In this document: one piece after another, positions 1 through 9,594 of the stretch
How positions within the stretch are numbered: the first letter of the stretch is position 1
Layout: each line of letters opens with the position of its first letter
Origin: Bifidobacterium commune
GTDB lineage: Bacteria; Actinomycetota; Actinomycetes; Actinomycetales; Bifidobacteriaceae
Length of the DNA: 64,000 bases
Direction: 5' to 3'
Assembly (NCBI RefSeq): GCF_900094885.1
Contig: NZ_FMBL01000001.1
Coordinates: 338,867-402,866 of the forward strand
The notes under the pieces: generated by a model
Told to the model about the DNA's origin: nothing
The model's input: the letters and a program-made list of their open reading frames with translations, nothing else
The model's database searches: none
Program-made: the position numbers and the translations under genes

Positions 1-2058
1 GCAGGGCTGTTGCACGACACCGTCGAAGATACGGATTACACGCTTGACAAGTGCCGTGAAGAATTCGGCGACACCGTTACCGGACTCGTCGATGGGGTTA
101 CCAAGCTCACCAATATGGAGGTCGGTGACTCAGCTCAGGCCGAGACCATCCGAAAGATGGTAGTGGCCATGAGCCGCGACGTACGTGTCCTCGTTGTCAA
201 GTTGGCCGACCGACTGCACAATGCGCGAACCTGGCGCTATGTCAAGCCGGCCAATGCCCAGCGCAAGGCGCGCGAGACGCTTGATGTGTATGCTCCTTTG
301 GCCAACCGGCTCGGTATGAACGCCATTAAAACTGAATTGGAAGAGCTGAGCTTCAAAGTTCTTTATCCCAAGATTTATAACGAGATCGTCGTTCTGGTCA
401 ACCGCCGTGCCGGTCAGCGCGATGTGTATCTCAAACAGATTCTCAGCGAGATTAACGCCGACCTTGCTGCACAACACACAAAAGCCACCGTCACCGGACG
501 GCCTAAGGACTACTTCTCGATCTACCAGAAGATGATTGTGCGTGGTCATGATTTTTCAAACATCTATGACTTGGTGGGTGTGCGCATCATCGTGGACACC
601 ATTCAGGATTGCTATGCCGCTCTGGGAGCGGTCCATGCACGCTGGAGCCCTATCCCCGGACGGTTCAAGGATTATATTGCCGTCCCGAAAATGAATATGT
701 ACCAGAGCCTGCACACCACGGTCGTCGGGCCTGGCGGCAAGCCCGTCGAAATTCAGATTCGTACATGGGAAATGCATCGGCGAAGCGAATTTGGTATTGC
801 GGCTCACTGGAAATACAAGGAAAATGGGCAGTCTGGTCGAAAACTGAGCGAACCGGATAAAAATGATATCAAGCGCGAAAACGATGAAAACCAAGATCTG
901 AGCGAAGTCGACAATCTCAATTGGATTCAACAGCTTGCCGATTGGAGTAGCGAAACCCCCGACTCGGATGAGTTCCTGGGGTCGTTGAAAGAAGACTTGG
1001 GCAGTTCCGAAGTTTACGTGTTTACCCCAAAGGGCAAGATTATCTCCCTGCCTGCCCATGCCACGTCGGTCGATTTCGCATATGCTGTACACACCGAGGT
1101 CGGTCATCGCACGATGGGTGCGCGTGTCAACGGTCGTCTTGTGCCGCTCGATACTGTTCTGGAAAATGGTGACACAGTCGAGATTCTTACTTCGAAATCG
1201 GAGACGGCTGGTCCCTCGCGTGATTGGCTGAGCTTTGTCAAGAGCCCCAAGGCGCGTAACAAAATTCGCCAATGGTTCAGCAAGGAACGTCGTAGCGAGG
1301 CCATCGAGGAAGGGCATGACGAGCTCACCCGAGCCATGCGCAAGCGCAACTTGCCGATTGCTTCATTGCTTACTCCGCAGGCGCTTGTCGGTGTTGCAGA
1401 CGAGTTGAACTTCGACAATGCCGATGCCGTGTACGCCGCGATCGGTGATGGTCAGATCTCCACCGAAAACGTCATTTCTCGGCTCATCAAGGATGCCGGC
1501 AGGGAAGAGGTCGAGGAGGATTTCGAGCAGGAAGCATTGCCGCTGAGAGGTTCCGAACGTCGTCGTGATTCCAACAAATTGGGGATTTCGGTAAAGGGCG
1601 TGCAGGGCGTGTGGGTCAAGCTGGCCCGTTGTTGTACACCGGTTCCAGGGGATAAGATCGTAGGATTCATCACCAAAAACGAGGGAGTTTCGGTTCATCG
1701 CGTCGACTGCCAGAACATGCAGAACCTTGAAAAGCAGCAGTCTGAGCGTGTGGTCGAGGTCGCATGGACGAGCGCCAAGGGGCTGTTCATGGTCAAGATC
1801 CAGGTTGAGGCACTCGACCGGCCTCATCTCTTGACGGATGTCACCCAGGTGCTTTCCGACCACGGTGTCAATATTATCAATGCCAGTGTGTCCACCGGAT
1901 CAGATCGTGTGGCGACAAGCCAGTTCTCCTTCGAAATGGCTGATCCGCAGCATATGAACACCCTGTTGAGTGCGGTGCGCAAGATTGATGGAGTGTTTGA
2001 TGTTTATCGACTGACCGGAGCCAGAGACTCGGCAGTGCCGCATCTTCGCAAAATGTGA
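1..2058 (+). CDS. rel: Bifunctional (p)ppGpp synthetase/hydrolase, 5' end cut off
   Basis: RelA/SpoT homologue that makes and degrades the alarmone (p)ppGpp in the cytoplasm. The reading frame is open from base 1, so the true start lies before the window; 685 codons remain. The fragment begins inside the HD hydrolase domain (LLHDTVEDT, His5-Asp6). The synthetase domain follows, with GRFKDYIA, YQSLHTTV and EIQIRT (about residues 180-265). Next come a TGS domain (VYVFTPKGKI, about 330-400) and a C-terminal ACT domain (about 600-680). The RFKD (RxKD) motif in the synthetase domain is typical of bifunctional enzymes, whereas monofunctional RelA has ExDD. A strong hairpin at 2214-2259 ends the gene. 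Family assignment is certain; the missing N-terminus cannot be judged. Confidence 0.97.
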   Translation, partial: AGLLHDTVEDTDYTLDKCREEFGDTVTGLVDGVTKLTNMEVGDSAQAETIRKMVVAMSRDVRVLVVKLADRLHNARTWRYVKPANAQRKARETLDVYAPLANRLGMNAIKTELEELSFKVLYPKIYNEIVVLVNRRAGQRDVYLKQILSEINADLAAQHTKATVTGRPKDYFSIYQKMIVRGHDFSNIYDLVGVRIIVDTIQDCYAALGAVHARWSPIPGRFKDYIAVPKMNMYQSLHTTVVGPGGKPVEIQIRTWEMHRRSEFGIAAHWKYKENGQSGRKLSEPDKNDIKRENDENQDLSEVDNLNWIQQLADWSSETPDSDEFLGSLKEDLGSSEVYVFTPKGKIISLPAHATSVDFAYAVHTEVGHRTMGARVNGRLVPLDTVLENGDTVEILTSKSETAGPSRDWLSFVKSPKARNKIRQWFSKERRSEAIEEGHDELTRAMRKRNLPIASLLTPQALVGVADELNFDNADAVYAAIGDGQISTENVISRLIKDAGREEVEEDFEQEALPLRGSERRRDSNKLGISVKGVQGVWVKLARCCTPVPGDKIVGFITKNEGVSVHRVDCQNMQNLEKQQSERVVEVAWTSAKGLFMVKIQVEALDRPHLLTDVTQVLSDHGVNIINASVSTGSDRVATSQFSFEMADPQHMNTLLSAVRKIDGVFDVYRLTGARDSAVPHLRKM

Positions 2059-2213
2059 CGATGCTCCCGAAGGTTCTTCGACTCGTCTGACGTTGCAAGG
2101 TGACACGCAGGGGTAATCATGTGCTTGGTTGCTTCGTGCTTATATCTGTGAGATGTCCCTTAGGTAAGACTGTCATAGGGATCTGACGCTTGCGGGAATG
2201 CGAACGAGAGTAG

Positions 2214-2259
2214 AAGAAGGTCCTGCGCCACTTTTCGCAGCGATGCAGGACCTTCTTTT
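2214..2259. terminator. Bidirectional terminator between rel and cyclophilin
   Basis: Perfect 13-bp inverted repeat (2214-2226 with 2245-2257) ending in TTCTTTT on the plus side and preceded by A-rich bases on the other. It sits between convergent genes and can serve both. Confidence 0.8.
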
Positions 2260-2280
2260 GAAGAGTACTTTGAAAGAAGG

Positions 2281-2820
2281 CTACTTCACAATTTCAATCG
2301 AGACGATGCCGGCCGGTTCAAGAGGCATATCGCTGCGATCGGTGGGAACGGCCTCAAGCTTCTTGACGACTGCCTTGCTTTCCTCATCCGATACTTCGCC
2401 GAAAATGGTGTGGTGGCCGTTGAGCCACGGCGTCGGTACTGTGGTGATGAAGAACTGCGATCCGTTGGTACCGTGAATCTTGCCATCGCGTCCACGACGC
2501 ACACCTGCGTTGGCCATGGCCAGTTTGAAAGGTTCGTCGAATTTCAAATCATCGACGATTTCATCATCGAAGTTGTAACCTGGGCCGCCCCTGCCGTTGC
2601 CTAGCGGGCAACCGCCTTGAATCATGAAGTCCTTGATGATGCGGTGGAAAGTGAGTCCATCGTAGAACGGATCATTTGATGATTTGCCGGTCTCCGGGTT
2701 GGTCCACTCTTTCTTGCCTGTAACCAGGCCCAAGAAATTCTGTACGGTTTCGGGAGTCTTGTCATCGAAAAGGCTCAGGGCAATGTCGCCCTCGGTTGTA
2801 TGCATGATTACATTAGTCAT
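2281..2820 (-). CDS. Cyclophilin-type peptidyl-prolyl cis-trans isomerase
   Basis: 179-residue cyclophilin catalysing cis-trans isomerisation of Xaa-Pro bonds. Diagnostic segments are FHRIIKDFMIQGG (catalytic Arg), NGSQFFITT and LNGHHTIFGEV. The start at MTNVIMHTTEGD was chosen because the beta-barrel begins right there. The frame stays open upstream to 2967, but that extension is Arg-rich and unlike the family, and it would run into the divergent nadE start. No signal peptide or lipobox is visible, so a cytoplasmic location is inferred. The gene is divergent from nadE, separated by 145 bp. Confidence 0.93.
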   Translation of the reverse strand: MTNVIMHTTEGDIALSLFDDKTPETVQNFLGLVTGKKEWTNPETGKSSNDPFYDGLTFHRIIKDFMIQGGCPLGNGRGGPGYNFDDEIVDDLKFDEPFKLAMANAGVRRGRDGKIHGTNGSQFFITTVPTPWLNGHHTIFGEVSDEESKAVVKKLEAVPTDRSDMPLEPAGIVSIEIVK

Positions 2821-2965
2821 ACGTCCTATTTTTCCACCTGTCGCCGACCGCGTTCTAATAAAGCCTGTAGGCATCCGTAGTGGCGCCGGTTTTGTCTTGG
2901 CTGGAAGACGTAGTTGCCGTCGAGCACGAACAGGATTTAACCCGGTAGCCGAGTATGATGGGAGC

Positions 2966-4672
2966 ATGACTCAACTTCGTTTTGCTTTGGCCCAGATTGA
3001 TACCTGCGTAGGAGACCTTGAAGGCAATGCCTCCACTGTTTTGCGATATGCTCGCATGGCCGCGCTCAAGGGCGCTCGAGTCGTTGTCTTTCCGGAGATG
3101 ACCTTGACCGGCTATCCGATTGAGGATCTCGCCCTGCGCGCCACATTCCGTAAAGCTGCGGCGGACAAGGCGAATGAACTGGCTCAGGCGCTTAAAAAAG
3201 AAGGTCTGGGCGAGCTCTATGTAGTGGTCGGCACAGTGGGTACTTCCTCGGCAACTGATGTCGATGGCAAGCCAACGAACAGGCTGGTGGTACTTCACTC
3301 GGGATCGGTGTCGTCCACATACGACAAGCATTTTCTGCCCAATTACGGCGTTTTTGACGAATTCCGTATTTTCGAGGCGGGGGAGCGTTCCGTTGTTCTT
3401 GACATTGACGGAGTGAAGATCGGTGTCGCCATCTGCGAAGATATCTGGCAGGATGGTGGTCCTGTCGCACAATTGGCCGGCCAAGGCATCGACGTATTGC
3501 TCACCATCAATGGTTCGCCTTATGAGGAAGGTAAAACGCATACTAGGTTCGACTTGGCAAAACGCCGTGCCCTGGAAGTGAATGCTCCCGTAATTTATCT
3601 CAACCAGGTAGGCGGGCAGGATGATTTGGTTTTCGACGGAGGTAGTTTTGTCGTGGACAGCGACGGTACTCTTATCGAGCGTTCGCCTATGTTTGTTGAA
3701 GACCTAAGTTATTTCGATTTTGATCCCGATATGGAGCATCAAACAGTCGGTAGTGTTGCCGATCGGCGTGATCCGGACGAGGAAATATACACGGCCTGTG
3801 TCTTGGGGCTTAAGGATTACATGACCAAGAACCATTTCGGTGGCGTGGTACTTGGGCTTTCCGGTGGCATCGACTCGGCGCTTGTAGCTGCGATGGCTGC
3901 CGACGCGGTAGGTGGCGAGAACGTCCAAGGTGTGTCCATGCCGAGCATGTATTCTTCCGACGGCTCGAAGGATGATGCAGCCGAACTGGCTGAAAACATC
4001 GGTGCTCATTATGATATCCAGCCCATCGAACCCTTGTTCCAGGCATTCCAATCCCAGCTGGGTCTGGATGGAATCGCGGCTGAAAATCTGCAGGCCCGCA
4101 TTCGCGGAGTGATTGTCATGGCCTATTCCAATTCCAAGAAGCTTTTGGCGCTCGCTACCGGCAACAAGTCGGAGTTGGCCTGTGGCTACTCCACCATTTA
4201 CGGTGATGCGGTGGGTGGATACGCTCCCATCAAAGACCTGCTGAAAACGCGTGTCTGGGAGCTGTCGCGCTGGCGTAATAAGGCCGCGGCTGAAGGCATC
4301 GGTGTAGGTGGACTGTGCATTGTTGGCAATGAGGGTGGAAAAGCCGGTACGCCGCTTACAAATGGTGTGATGATTCCTATTTCCAGTATCGAGAAATCGC
4401 CGAGTGCCGAATTGCGACCAGGTCAGAAAGACTCTGACTCCCTGCCTGAATATGAGTTGCTTGATAAAGTTTTGGCTGCCTATATCGAAAAAGCCCATGG
4501 TCGTGCGAGTCTATTGAGAGACGGATTCGACGAAGAGACCGTAAATACAGTGATACGTTTGGTCGACGGTGCTGAATGGAAGCGTCGTCAATATCCGCTC
4601 GGCCCTAAGGTGACTTCGTTGGCTTTTGGACGTGACCGTCGCCTGCCCATTACCAGCGCGTTCACTGACTGA
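2966..4672 (+). CDS. nadE: Glutamine-dependent NAD+ synthetase
   Basis: 568-residue enzyme of the last NAD step: deamido-NAD + Gln + ATP to NAD+. The N-terminal nitrilase-type glutaminase domain (about 1-270) carries the Glu44 (FPEMTLTGYP), Lys121 (YDKHFLPNYG) and Cys157 (VAICEDIW) triad. The C-terminal NAD synthetase domain has the ATP-pyrophosphatase loop SGGIDS (299-304) and the ATGNKSELA motif. The start ATG at 2966 puts the nitrilase fold at residue 3; the longer open frame back to 2684 overlaps the divergent cyclophilin gene and is rejected. Length and domain order are normal for the two-domain form. Confidence 0.96.
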   Translation: MTQLRFALAQIDTCVGDLEGNASTVLRYARMAALKGARVVVFPEMTLTGYPIEDLALRATFRKAAADKANELAQALKKEGLGELYVVVGTVGTSSATDVDGKPTNRLVVLHSGSVSSTYDKHFLPNYGVFDEFRIFEAGERSVVLDIDGVKIGVAICEDIWQDGGPVAQLAGQGIDVLLTINGSPYEEGKTHTRFDLAKRRALEVNAPVIYLNQVGGQDDLVFDGGSFVVDSDGTLIERSPMFVEDLSYFDFDPDMEHQTVGSVADRRDPDEEIYTACVLGLKDYMTKNHFGGVVLGLSGGIDSALVAAMAADAVGGENVQGVSMPSMYSSDGSKDDAAELAENIGAHYDIQPIEPLFQAFQSQLGLDGIAAENLQARIRGVIVMAYSNSKKLLALATGNKSELACGYSTIYGDAVGGYAPIKDLLKTRVWELSRWRNKAAAEGIGVGGLCIVGNEGGKAGTPLTNGVMIPISSIEKSPSAELRPGQKDSDSLPEYELLDKVLAAYIEKAHGRASLLRDGFDEETVNTVIRLVDGAEWKRRQYPLGPKVTSLAFGRDRRLPITSAFTD

Positions 4673-4851
4673 TCGCATGCTCTGAAATCGGTCGGCGCTG
4701 TATGCTCAGAGTATGAGGAGAACTAACAACTGCATAATTTAAAATTAATAATAATCAGCTATCTGTCTATTTATCTGTAGGGTTAATTACCATTCTGCTT
4801 TGGTCGGAAAATCTGTAACTATTCGGCCAGTGAAGAAGAAAGGTATCAATC

Positions 4852-5370
4852 ATGACAGATTCAATCTCTGAGTTCGACATTTCGACTCCTGTTGATTTGC
4901 AGACAGCTTCGCAAGGGGCTTTGTCCAATCCAGGGATGCAGCAGTATCAGCAAGAAGTCAGCGCGGCACCAGTTGCCCAGCTGAATACAAATCGCAGCCT
5001 GTTGAAATGGATATTCCTGAATATCATTACTTTGGGCTTCTATGGTCTCTTTGTCATGACAAGTTCGACGGATGCGCTTAATGTCATCGCCAGTCGATAT
5101 GACGGCAAGAAAACTGTGAACTATCCCGCCATGTATTTCGTAATTGGCGGTCTTACGCTCGGTATCGGATGGCTGGTGTGGTATCACAACATGAGCGACC
5201 GGATTGGAGGCGAGCTCCAACGTCGTGGTCATGCCCGCAACCTGTCTGCTTCTGATTTCTGGCTTTGGAAAGTTCTTGGACTGCTCATCATCGTTGGCCC
5301 CTTTGTGTACAGGTATAAGTATCTCCGCGCGATGAACGAGCTCTGCGCCGACTACAACCAGCGAGGCTGA
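4852..5370 (+). CDS. DUF4234-like small membrane protein
   Basis: 172-residue integral membrane protein of unknown function. After a polar N-terminus of about 50 residues come hydrophobic segments around 56-72 (WIFLNIITLGFYGLF), 97-115 (AMYFVIGGLTLGIGWLVW) and 143-158 (LGLLIIVGPFVYRY). The pattern resembles DUF4234. An RBS-like AAGAAAGG lies about 9 bases before the ATG. The ~180 bp upstream is AT-rich and probably holds the promoter. No neighbour suggests a function. Confidence 0.75.
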   Translation: MTDSISEFDISTPVDLQTASQGALSNPGMQQYQQEVSAAPVAQLNTNRSLLKWIFLNIITLGFYGLFVMTSSTDALNVIASRYDGKKTVNYPAMYFVIGGLTLGIGWLVWYHNMSDRIGGELQRRGHARNLSASDFWLWKVLGLLIIVGPFVYRYKYLRAMNELCADYNQRG

Positions 5371-5437
5371 GCAGGTTCTTGTCTGACGGTTTTGCTTTTT
5401 TGGGCGCTCTCGCGCGTAAAATAGTCATTCGATAATG

Positions 5438-5475
5438 TCCACCCACTTGGGTTGAGATGAATCCAACTGGGTGGA
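5438..5475 (+). promoter_or_regulatory. Inverted repeat covering a ribosome binding site
   Basis: Arms 5438-5450 and 5463-5475 are complementary at 12 of 13 positions around a 12-nt loop. The distal arm contains the GGTGGAG that would serve as Shine-Dalgarno for the ATG at 5481, and the alternative ATG at 5457 lies in the loop. If the RNA folds, translation initiation of the next gene would be masked. Confidence 0.5.
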
Positions 5476-5480
5476 GTCCG

Positions 5481-5723
5481 ATGGATGTGAATGAGGCGAG
5501 TGTGCAAGATAAGACCGAAGGCGAATGGTATTTCAACACCGTTACGAAAAGTCCTGAATTGGGCAAAATTTCACCCATGGACCAGCGTCTTGGTCCCTAT
5601 CGGTCGTATGAAGAGGCCGAACGGGCTTGGGAAAAAGCGGGCCAGCGCAACGTGATTTGGGATGAGGAAAATCGTAAATGGGATGCGTGGGGCGGTGGCG
5701 ATGACCGCGACCGTGGTGTCTGA
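5481..5723 (+). CDS. Small conserved actinobacterial protein, SPOR-like
   Basis: 80 residues from the chosen ATG (88 if the ATG at 5457 is used). The core EWYFNTVTKSPELGK, then MDQRLGPYRSYEEAERAWEKA and a Trp-rich acidic tail, matches a short protein common in Actinobacteria that is often labelled SPOR-like. It has no signal peptide and no membrane segment. The start at 5481 is preferred because GGTGGAG lies just upstream, whereas 5457 has only weak SD-like bases. Both starts are embedded in the hairpin at 5438-5475. The molecular role is unknown. Confidence 0.7.
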   Translation: MDVNEASVQDKTEGEWYFNTVTKSPELGKISPMDQRLGPYRSYEEAERAWEKAGQRNVIWDEENRKWDAWGGGDDRDRGV

Positions 5724-5772
5724 GTGCCGGTTTGTCAGAGAGCGGACCAGCCTGTGGCAATAATTGAGAATG

Positions 5773-5813
5773 CATGGGGGATAGCGACAATCGTCGTCCC
5801 CCATGTTGTTTTC
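5773..5813 (+). terminator. Terminator after the small SPOR-like gene
   Basis: CATGGGGGA (5773-5781) pairs with TCCCCCATG (5797-5805), with an inner CGAC/GTCG stem; TTGTTTT follows. Confidence 0.65.
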
Positions 5814-5831
5814 GTTGGAAAATGAAAATGT

Positions 5832-5863
5832 GGTGCGCGTAGCATGGACTTGAAACGCGCACC
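5832..5863 (+). promoter_or_regulatory. GC-rich inverted repeat upstream of pflB
   Basis: GGTGCGCGT (5832-5840) and ACGCGCACC (5855-5863) form a perfect 9-bp repeat with a 14-nt spacer. It has no T-tract, so it is more likely an operator or leader structure than a terminator. Its role is unknown. Confidence 0.3.
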
Positions 5864-5944
5864 TGCTTTCGGGTGTGAGGCTTATCGAAGTGGGGTCGCT
5901 CCCACAGATGCTTTTGGTGAATCTTGGCGCGCTGCCCAGTTTTC

Positions 5945-5962
5945 TTGTGCCAATAGTCACAA
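5945..5962. promoter_or_regulatory. Rex-like operator upstream of pflB
   Basis: TTGTGCCAATAGTCACAA fits the 18-bp Rex pattern TTGTGA-N6-TCACAA at 11 of 12 defined positions. It lies about 110 bp before the pflB ATG, where a promoter is expected. Rex is the NADH/NAD+-sensing repressor of fermentative genes in Gram-positive bacteria. Control of pflB by Rex is inferred from the site only. Confidence 0.55.
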
Positions 5963-6069
5963 AAGTGATTCAGCTCACATATATTCGTGCGTATTGTGAC
6001 GTAGATCTCTCTACAATTGATAAGGAGCGCAACGTGAAGATGCGTTGCTTCACGATCAAGGAGTGTTGC

Positions 6070-8445
6070 ATGACTGCAGTAGGTCAGATTGCCCTTTCCC
6101 AAGAGGAACTTCAGACGAAGGCCTGGAACGGCTTCGTTGATGGAAACTGGCAGAAAGAAATCGATGTTCGCGATTTCATTCAGAAGAACTATACCCCGTA
6201 CGATGGTGACGAGTCTTTCCTTGCAAAGGCCACTGCCAAGACCAAGGAAATGTGGGAGTATCTCGATCGCAACCAGCTCGCAATTGAACGCAAGCAGCGT
6301 GTCTATGACGTTGACACCCACGTTCCTGCCGGTATCGCCAACTTCGGCCCCGGTTACATCATGGATAAGGAACATGACAACGTCATCGTCGGTCTTCAGA
6401 CCGATGAACCCTGCAAGCGCGCAATGATGCCGAACGGTGGTTGGCGCATGGTCGAGCAGGCTCTTATCGAGGCCGGCAAAGAACCCGATCCTGAAATCAA
6501 GACCATTTTCACCAAGTATCGCAAGACGCACAACGATGGTGTTTTCGGCGTCTACACCAAGCGCATCAAGCTTGCACGTCACAACAAGATTCTTACCGGC
6601 CTGCCTGATTCATACGGCCGCGGCCGTATCATCGGCGATTACCGTCGCGTTGCCCTTTACGGTGTCAATTATCTAATCGCTCGTAAGAAGGAAGACAAGG
6701 ATTCGATTCCTTATCGCAACGATTTCACCGAAACCGAGATCGAGCACTGGATTCGTTTCCGTGAAGAACATTCGGACCAAATCAAGGCTCTGCAGGAGCT
6801 TATCCAGCTGGGCAACGAGTATGGTCTTGATCTTTCCCGCCCGGCACAGAACGCTCAGGAAGCCGTCCAGTGGACCTACATGGGCTACCTCGCCTCCATT
6901 AAGAGCCAGGATGGTGCGGCCATGAGCTTCGGCCGCAACTCCGCGTTCTTCGACTGCTACTTCGAGCGTGACCTGAAGAACGGAACGATCACCGAGATCG
7001 ACGCTCAGGAGCTCATCGATCAGATTGTCATGAAGCTGCGTATTGTTCGTTTCCTGCGTACCAAGGACTACGACAACATCTTCTCCGGTGATCCCTACTG
7101 GGCCACTTGGTCTGATGCAGGTTTCGCTGATGATGGTCGACATATGGTCACCAAGACCTCATTCCGCCTTCTGGCGACCCTGACCCTTGACCACCTCGGA
7201 CCTGGGCCTGAGCCGAACATCACCATTTTCTGGGATGCAAAGCTTCCTGAAGGCTACAAGCGTTTCTGTGCTCGCATCTCTATCGAGACCTCGGCCATCC
7301 AGTATGAGTCCGATCGCGACATTCGTAACCACTGGGGCGACGACGCAGCCATCGCGTGCTGCGTTTCCCCGATGCGCGTTGGCAAGCAGATGCAGTTCTT
7401 CGGTGCTCGTGTGAACTCCGCGAAGGCCCTCCTCTACGCCATCAACGGCGGCCGTGATGAGATGACCGGCATGCAGGTTATCGACAAGGGCGTTATCAGT
7501 CCGATTGCTCCCGAATCCGATGGAACCTTGGATTACCAGAAGGTCAAGGATAATTACGAGAAGGCCCTTCAATGGCTTTCGGAGACCTATGTTGAAGCGC
7601 TGAACATCATCCATTACATGCATGATAAGTATGCGTATGAGTCCATCGAAATGGCTCTGCACGACAAGGAAGTATACCGTACGCTCGGCTGCGGTATGTC
7701 CGGTCTGTCGATTGCTGCCGATTCGCTTTCGGCGCTTAAGTACGCCAAGGTTTACCCCATCTACAACAAGGATGCGAAGAACCTCGAAGGCCATGAGGCA
7801 GAGTACGTTGAGGGTGCCGATGACGATTTGGTGGTCGGCTACCGCACCGTCGGTGAGTTCCCGATGTACGGCAACGATGACGATCGCGCCGATGATCTTG
7901 CCAAGTGGACCGTCTCCACGGTGATGGGTCAGATCAAGGTTCTTCCCGTCTACCGTAATGCGGTTCCGACGCAGTCGGTTCTTACTATCACTTCGAACGT
8001 CGAGTATGGCAAGAACACCGGTGCCTTCCCGAGTGGACACAAGAAGGGCGAGCCTTACGCTCCCGGCGCCAACCCGGAGAATGGTATGGATGCACACGGC
8101 ATGCTGCCGTCCATGTTCTCGGTCGGCAAGATCGACTACAACGACGCACTCGACGGCATCTCCTTGACCAACACCATCACCCCTGATGGCCTTGGTCGTG
8201 ATGAGGACGAGCGTATCAACAACCTCGTCGGTATCCTAGATTCAGGTAACGGCCACGGTCTCTACCACGCGAACATCAACGTGCTGCGTAAGGAGCAGCT
8301 TGAGGACGCCGTCGCGCATCCGGAAAAGTACCCGCACCTCACCGTGCGTGTCTCTGGTTACGCCGTCAACTTCGTCAAGCTCACTCGAGAGCAGCAGCTT
8401 GACGTTATTTCCCGTACGTTCCACCAAGGATCCGTCACTGAGTGA
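6070..8445 (+). CDS. pflB: Pyruvate formate-lyase (formate acetyltransferase)
   Basis: 791-residue glycyl-radical enzyme that splits pyruvate with CoA into acetyl-CoA and formate, the ATP-gaining branch at the end of the bifid shunt. The catalytic cysteine pair is at Cys430-Cys431 (ACCVSPMR) and the radical glycine at Gly763 (RVSGYAVNF). AAGGAG stands 6 bases before the ATG at 6070. An in-frame GTG at 6034, 12 codons earlier, has an equally good AAGGAG, so a slightly longer form is possible. A Rex-like site lies upstream. The activase gene pflA follows after ~210 bp containing a hairpin. The formate channel at 34.2-35.1 kb would export the product. Confidence 0.97.
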   Translation: MTAVGQIALSQEELQTKAWNGFVDGNWQKEIDVRDFIQKNYTPYDGDESFLAKATAKTKEMWEYLDRNQLAIERKQRVYDVDTHVPAGIANFGPGYIMDKEHDNVIVGLQTDEPCKRAMMPNGGWRMVEQALIEAGKEPDPEIKTIFTKYRKTHNDGVFGVYTKRIKLARHNKILTGLPDSYGRGRIIGDYRRVALYGVNYLIARKKEDKDSIPYRNDFTETEIEHWIRFREEHSDQIKALQELIQLGNEYGLDLSRPAQNAQEAVQWTYMGYLASIKSQDGAAMSFGRNSAFFDCYFERDLKNGTITEIDAQELIDQIVMKLRIVRFLRTKDYDNIFSGDPYWATWSDAGFADDGRHMVTKTSFRLLATLTLDHLGPGPEPNITIFWDAKLPEGYKRFCARISIETSAIQYESDRDIRNHWGDDAAIACCVSPMRVGKQMQFFGARVNSAKALLYAINGGRDEMTGMQVIDKGVISPIAPESDGTLDYQKVKDNYEKALQWLSETYVEALNIIHYMHDKYAYESIEMALHDKEVYRTLGCGMSGLSIAADSLSALKYAKVYPIYNKDAKNLEGHEAEYVEGADDDLVVGYRTVGEFPMYGNDDDRADDLAKWTVSTVMGQIKVLPVYRNAVPTQSVLTITSNVEYGKNTGAFPSGHKKGEPYAPGANPENGMDAHGMLPSMFSVGKIDYNDALDGISLTNTITPDGLGRDEDERINNLVGILDSGNGHGLYHANINVLRKEQLEDAVAHPEKYPHLTVRVSGYAVNFVKLTREQQLDVISRTFHQGSVTE

Positions 8446-8475
8446 CACCCTGATGAAAATCCGTGAATAAGTAGT

Positions 8476-8511
8476 CTTGAAGGGACGGGGCGTCAGTTCC
8501 GTCCCTTCAAG
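8476..8511 (+). terminator. Hairpin between pflB and pflA
   Basis: Perfect 13-bp arms (8476-8488 and 8499-8511) around a 10-nt loop. No clear T-run follows, so it may stabilise or partially terminate the pflB transcript and keep pflA expression lower. Confidence 0.55.
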
Positions 8512-8659
8512 CGATATTTGGCTTGCATGTTTGCCTGTCAAAGAAGAATTTGGCGCAGAAAAGAACGCTCTTTCACCGAGTATGGTGGAAAGAACCGAAT
8601 ACTAGGGTTCTCTCGATGGAATCCGAAGCCCTGCAATCACAGGCTTGTAAGGAGGTATG

Positions 8660-9541
8660 ATGTCCGACGCCGTTCAATTCAGGACTACGACGCAGCACAT
8701 GCTCAAGGAATCGAAGGTATATGCGAAACATATCTTGATGGGTGGTCTTTCCGGCTTTGAATCACCCATCGGCCTTGATCGGCATGATCGTATCGACGCC
8801 TTGCGAACCGGTGATATAGGATTCGTTCATTCCTGGGATATCAATACGTCTGTGGATGGTCCGGGAACCAGAATGACCGTCTTCCTCAGCGGTTGCCCTC
8901 TGCGTTGCCAGTTCTGCCAAAATCCGGACACGTGGAAAATGCGCGATGGGAAGCCTGTTTATCTTCAAGACATGATTAAGCGTGTAACCCGCTACAAGGA
9001 TGTCTTTCAGAATACGGGCGGCGGCGTCACCTTCTCCGGAGGTGAATCACTGATGCAATCGGCTTTCGTGTCTCGGGTCTTCCATGCGGTGCACGAGAAC
9101 GGTATCCATACCTGTCTTGACACCTCTGGTTTCCTGAGCAAGAACTTCACCGATGAGATGATCGAAGATGTAGACCTGTGCTTGTTGGACGTCAAATCCG
9201 GTGATGAGAAGACATACTATGAGGTGACCGGAAGCCAGTTGGCGCCGACCATTGAATTCGGTCAGCGACTCAACAAGGCAGGCAAAAAAATATGGGTACG
9301 ATTCGTGCTTGTTCCTGGTCTTACCGACAGTGTGGAGAACGTCGAGAACGTGGCCAACATCTGTGAGACGTTTCGGGGTGCGGTGGAGCATATCGATGTG
9401 CTCCCGTTCCATCAGCTCGGCCGCCCGAAATGGCATGAGATGAATATCCCGTACCCGTTGGAGCATACGGAAAGTCCGTCCAAGGGGCTGAAGCAGCGGG
9501 TTCGTTCGCAGTTCGAGACACACGGTTTTAAGGTCTACTAA
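8660..9541 (+). CDS. pflA: Pyruvate formate-lyase activating enzyme
   Basis: 293-residue radical-SAM enzyme that installs the glycyl radical in PflB. The [4Fe-4S] cysteines are Cys79, Cys83 and Cys86 in GCPLRCQFCQNP (CxxxCxxC). A glycine-rich SAM-binding stretch TFSGGESLMQ follows, then LLDVKSGDEKTY. Two tandem ATGs (8657, 8660) follow AAGGAGG at 8649-8655. The second is favoured because the first leaves only one base of spacing. The enzyme carries about 50 residues before the radical-SAM core, longer than the E. coli protein. Its position after pflB makes the pairing firm. Confidence 0.95.
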   Translation: MSDAVQFRTTTQHMLKESKVYAKHILMGGLSGFESPIGLDRHDRIDALRTGDIGFVHSWDINTSVDGPGTRMTVFLSGCPLRCQFCQNPDTWKMRDGKPVYLQDMIKRVTRYKDVFQNTGGGVTFSGGESLMQSAFVSRVFHAVHENGIHTCLDTSGFLSKNFTDEMIEDVDLCLLDVKSGDEKTYYEVTGSQLAPTIEFGQRLNKAGKKIWVRFVLVPGLTDSVENVENVANICETFRGAVEHIDVLPFHQLGRPKWHEMNIPYPLEHTESPSKGLKQRVRSQFETHGFKVY

Positions 9542-9594
9542 TTGACCGGACGTGATCATGTTCATCCATCGGACACAGCGTCCGCGGCAATCGT

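Noticed and set aside
556..1317. Long minus-strand open frame opposite rel
   Set aside because: Shadow of the rel coding frame, with no RBS and no recognisable domain.
5542..6582. 346-codon minus-strand frame across the SPOR-like gene and pflB start
   Set aside because: Runs through a terminator, the Rex-like site and two real plus-strand genes; its composition is that of an antisense frame.
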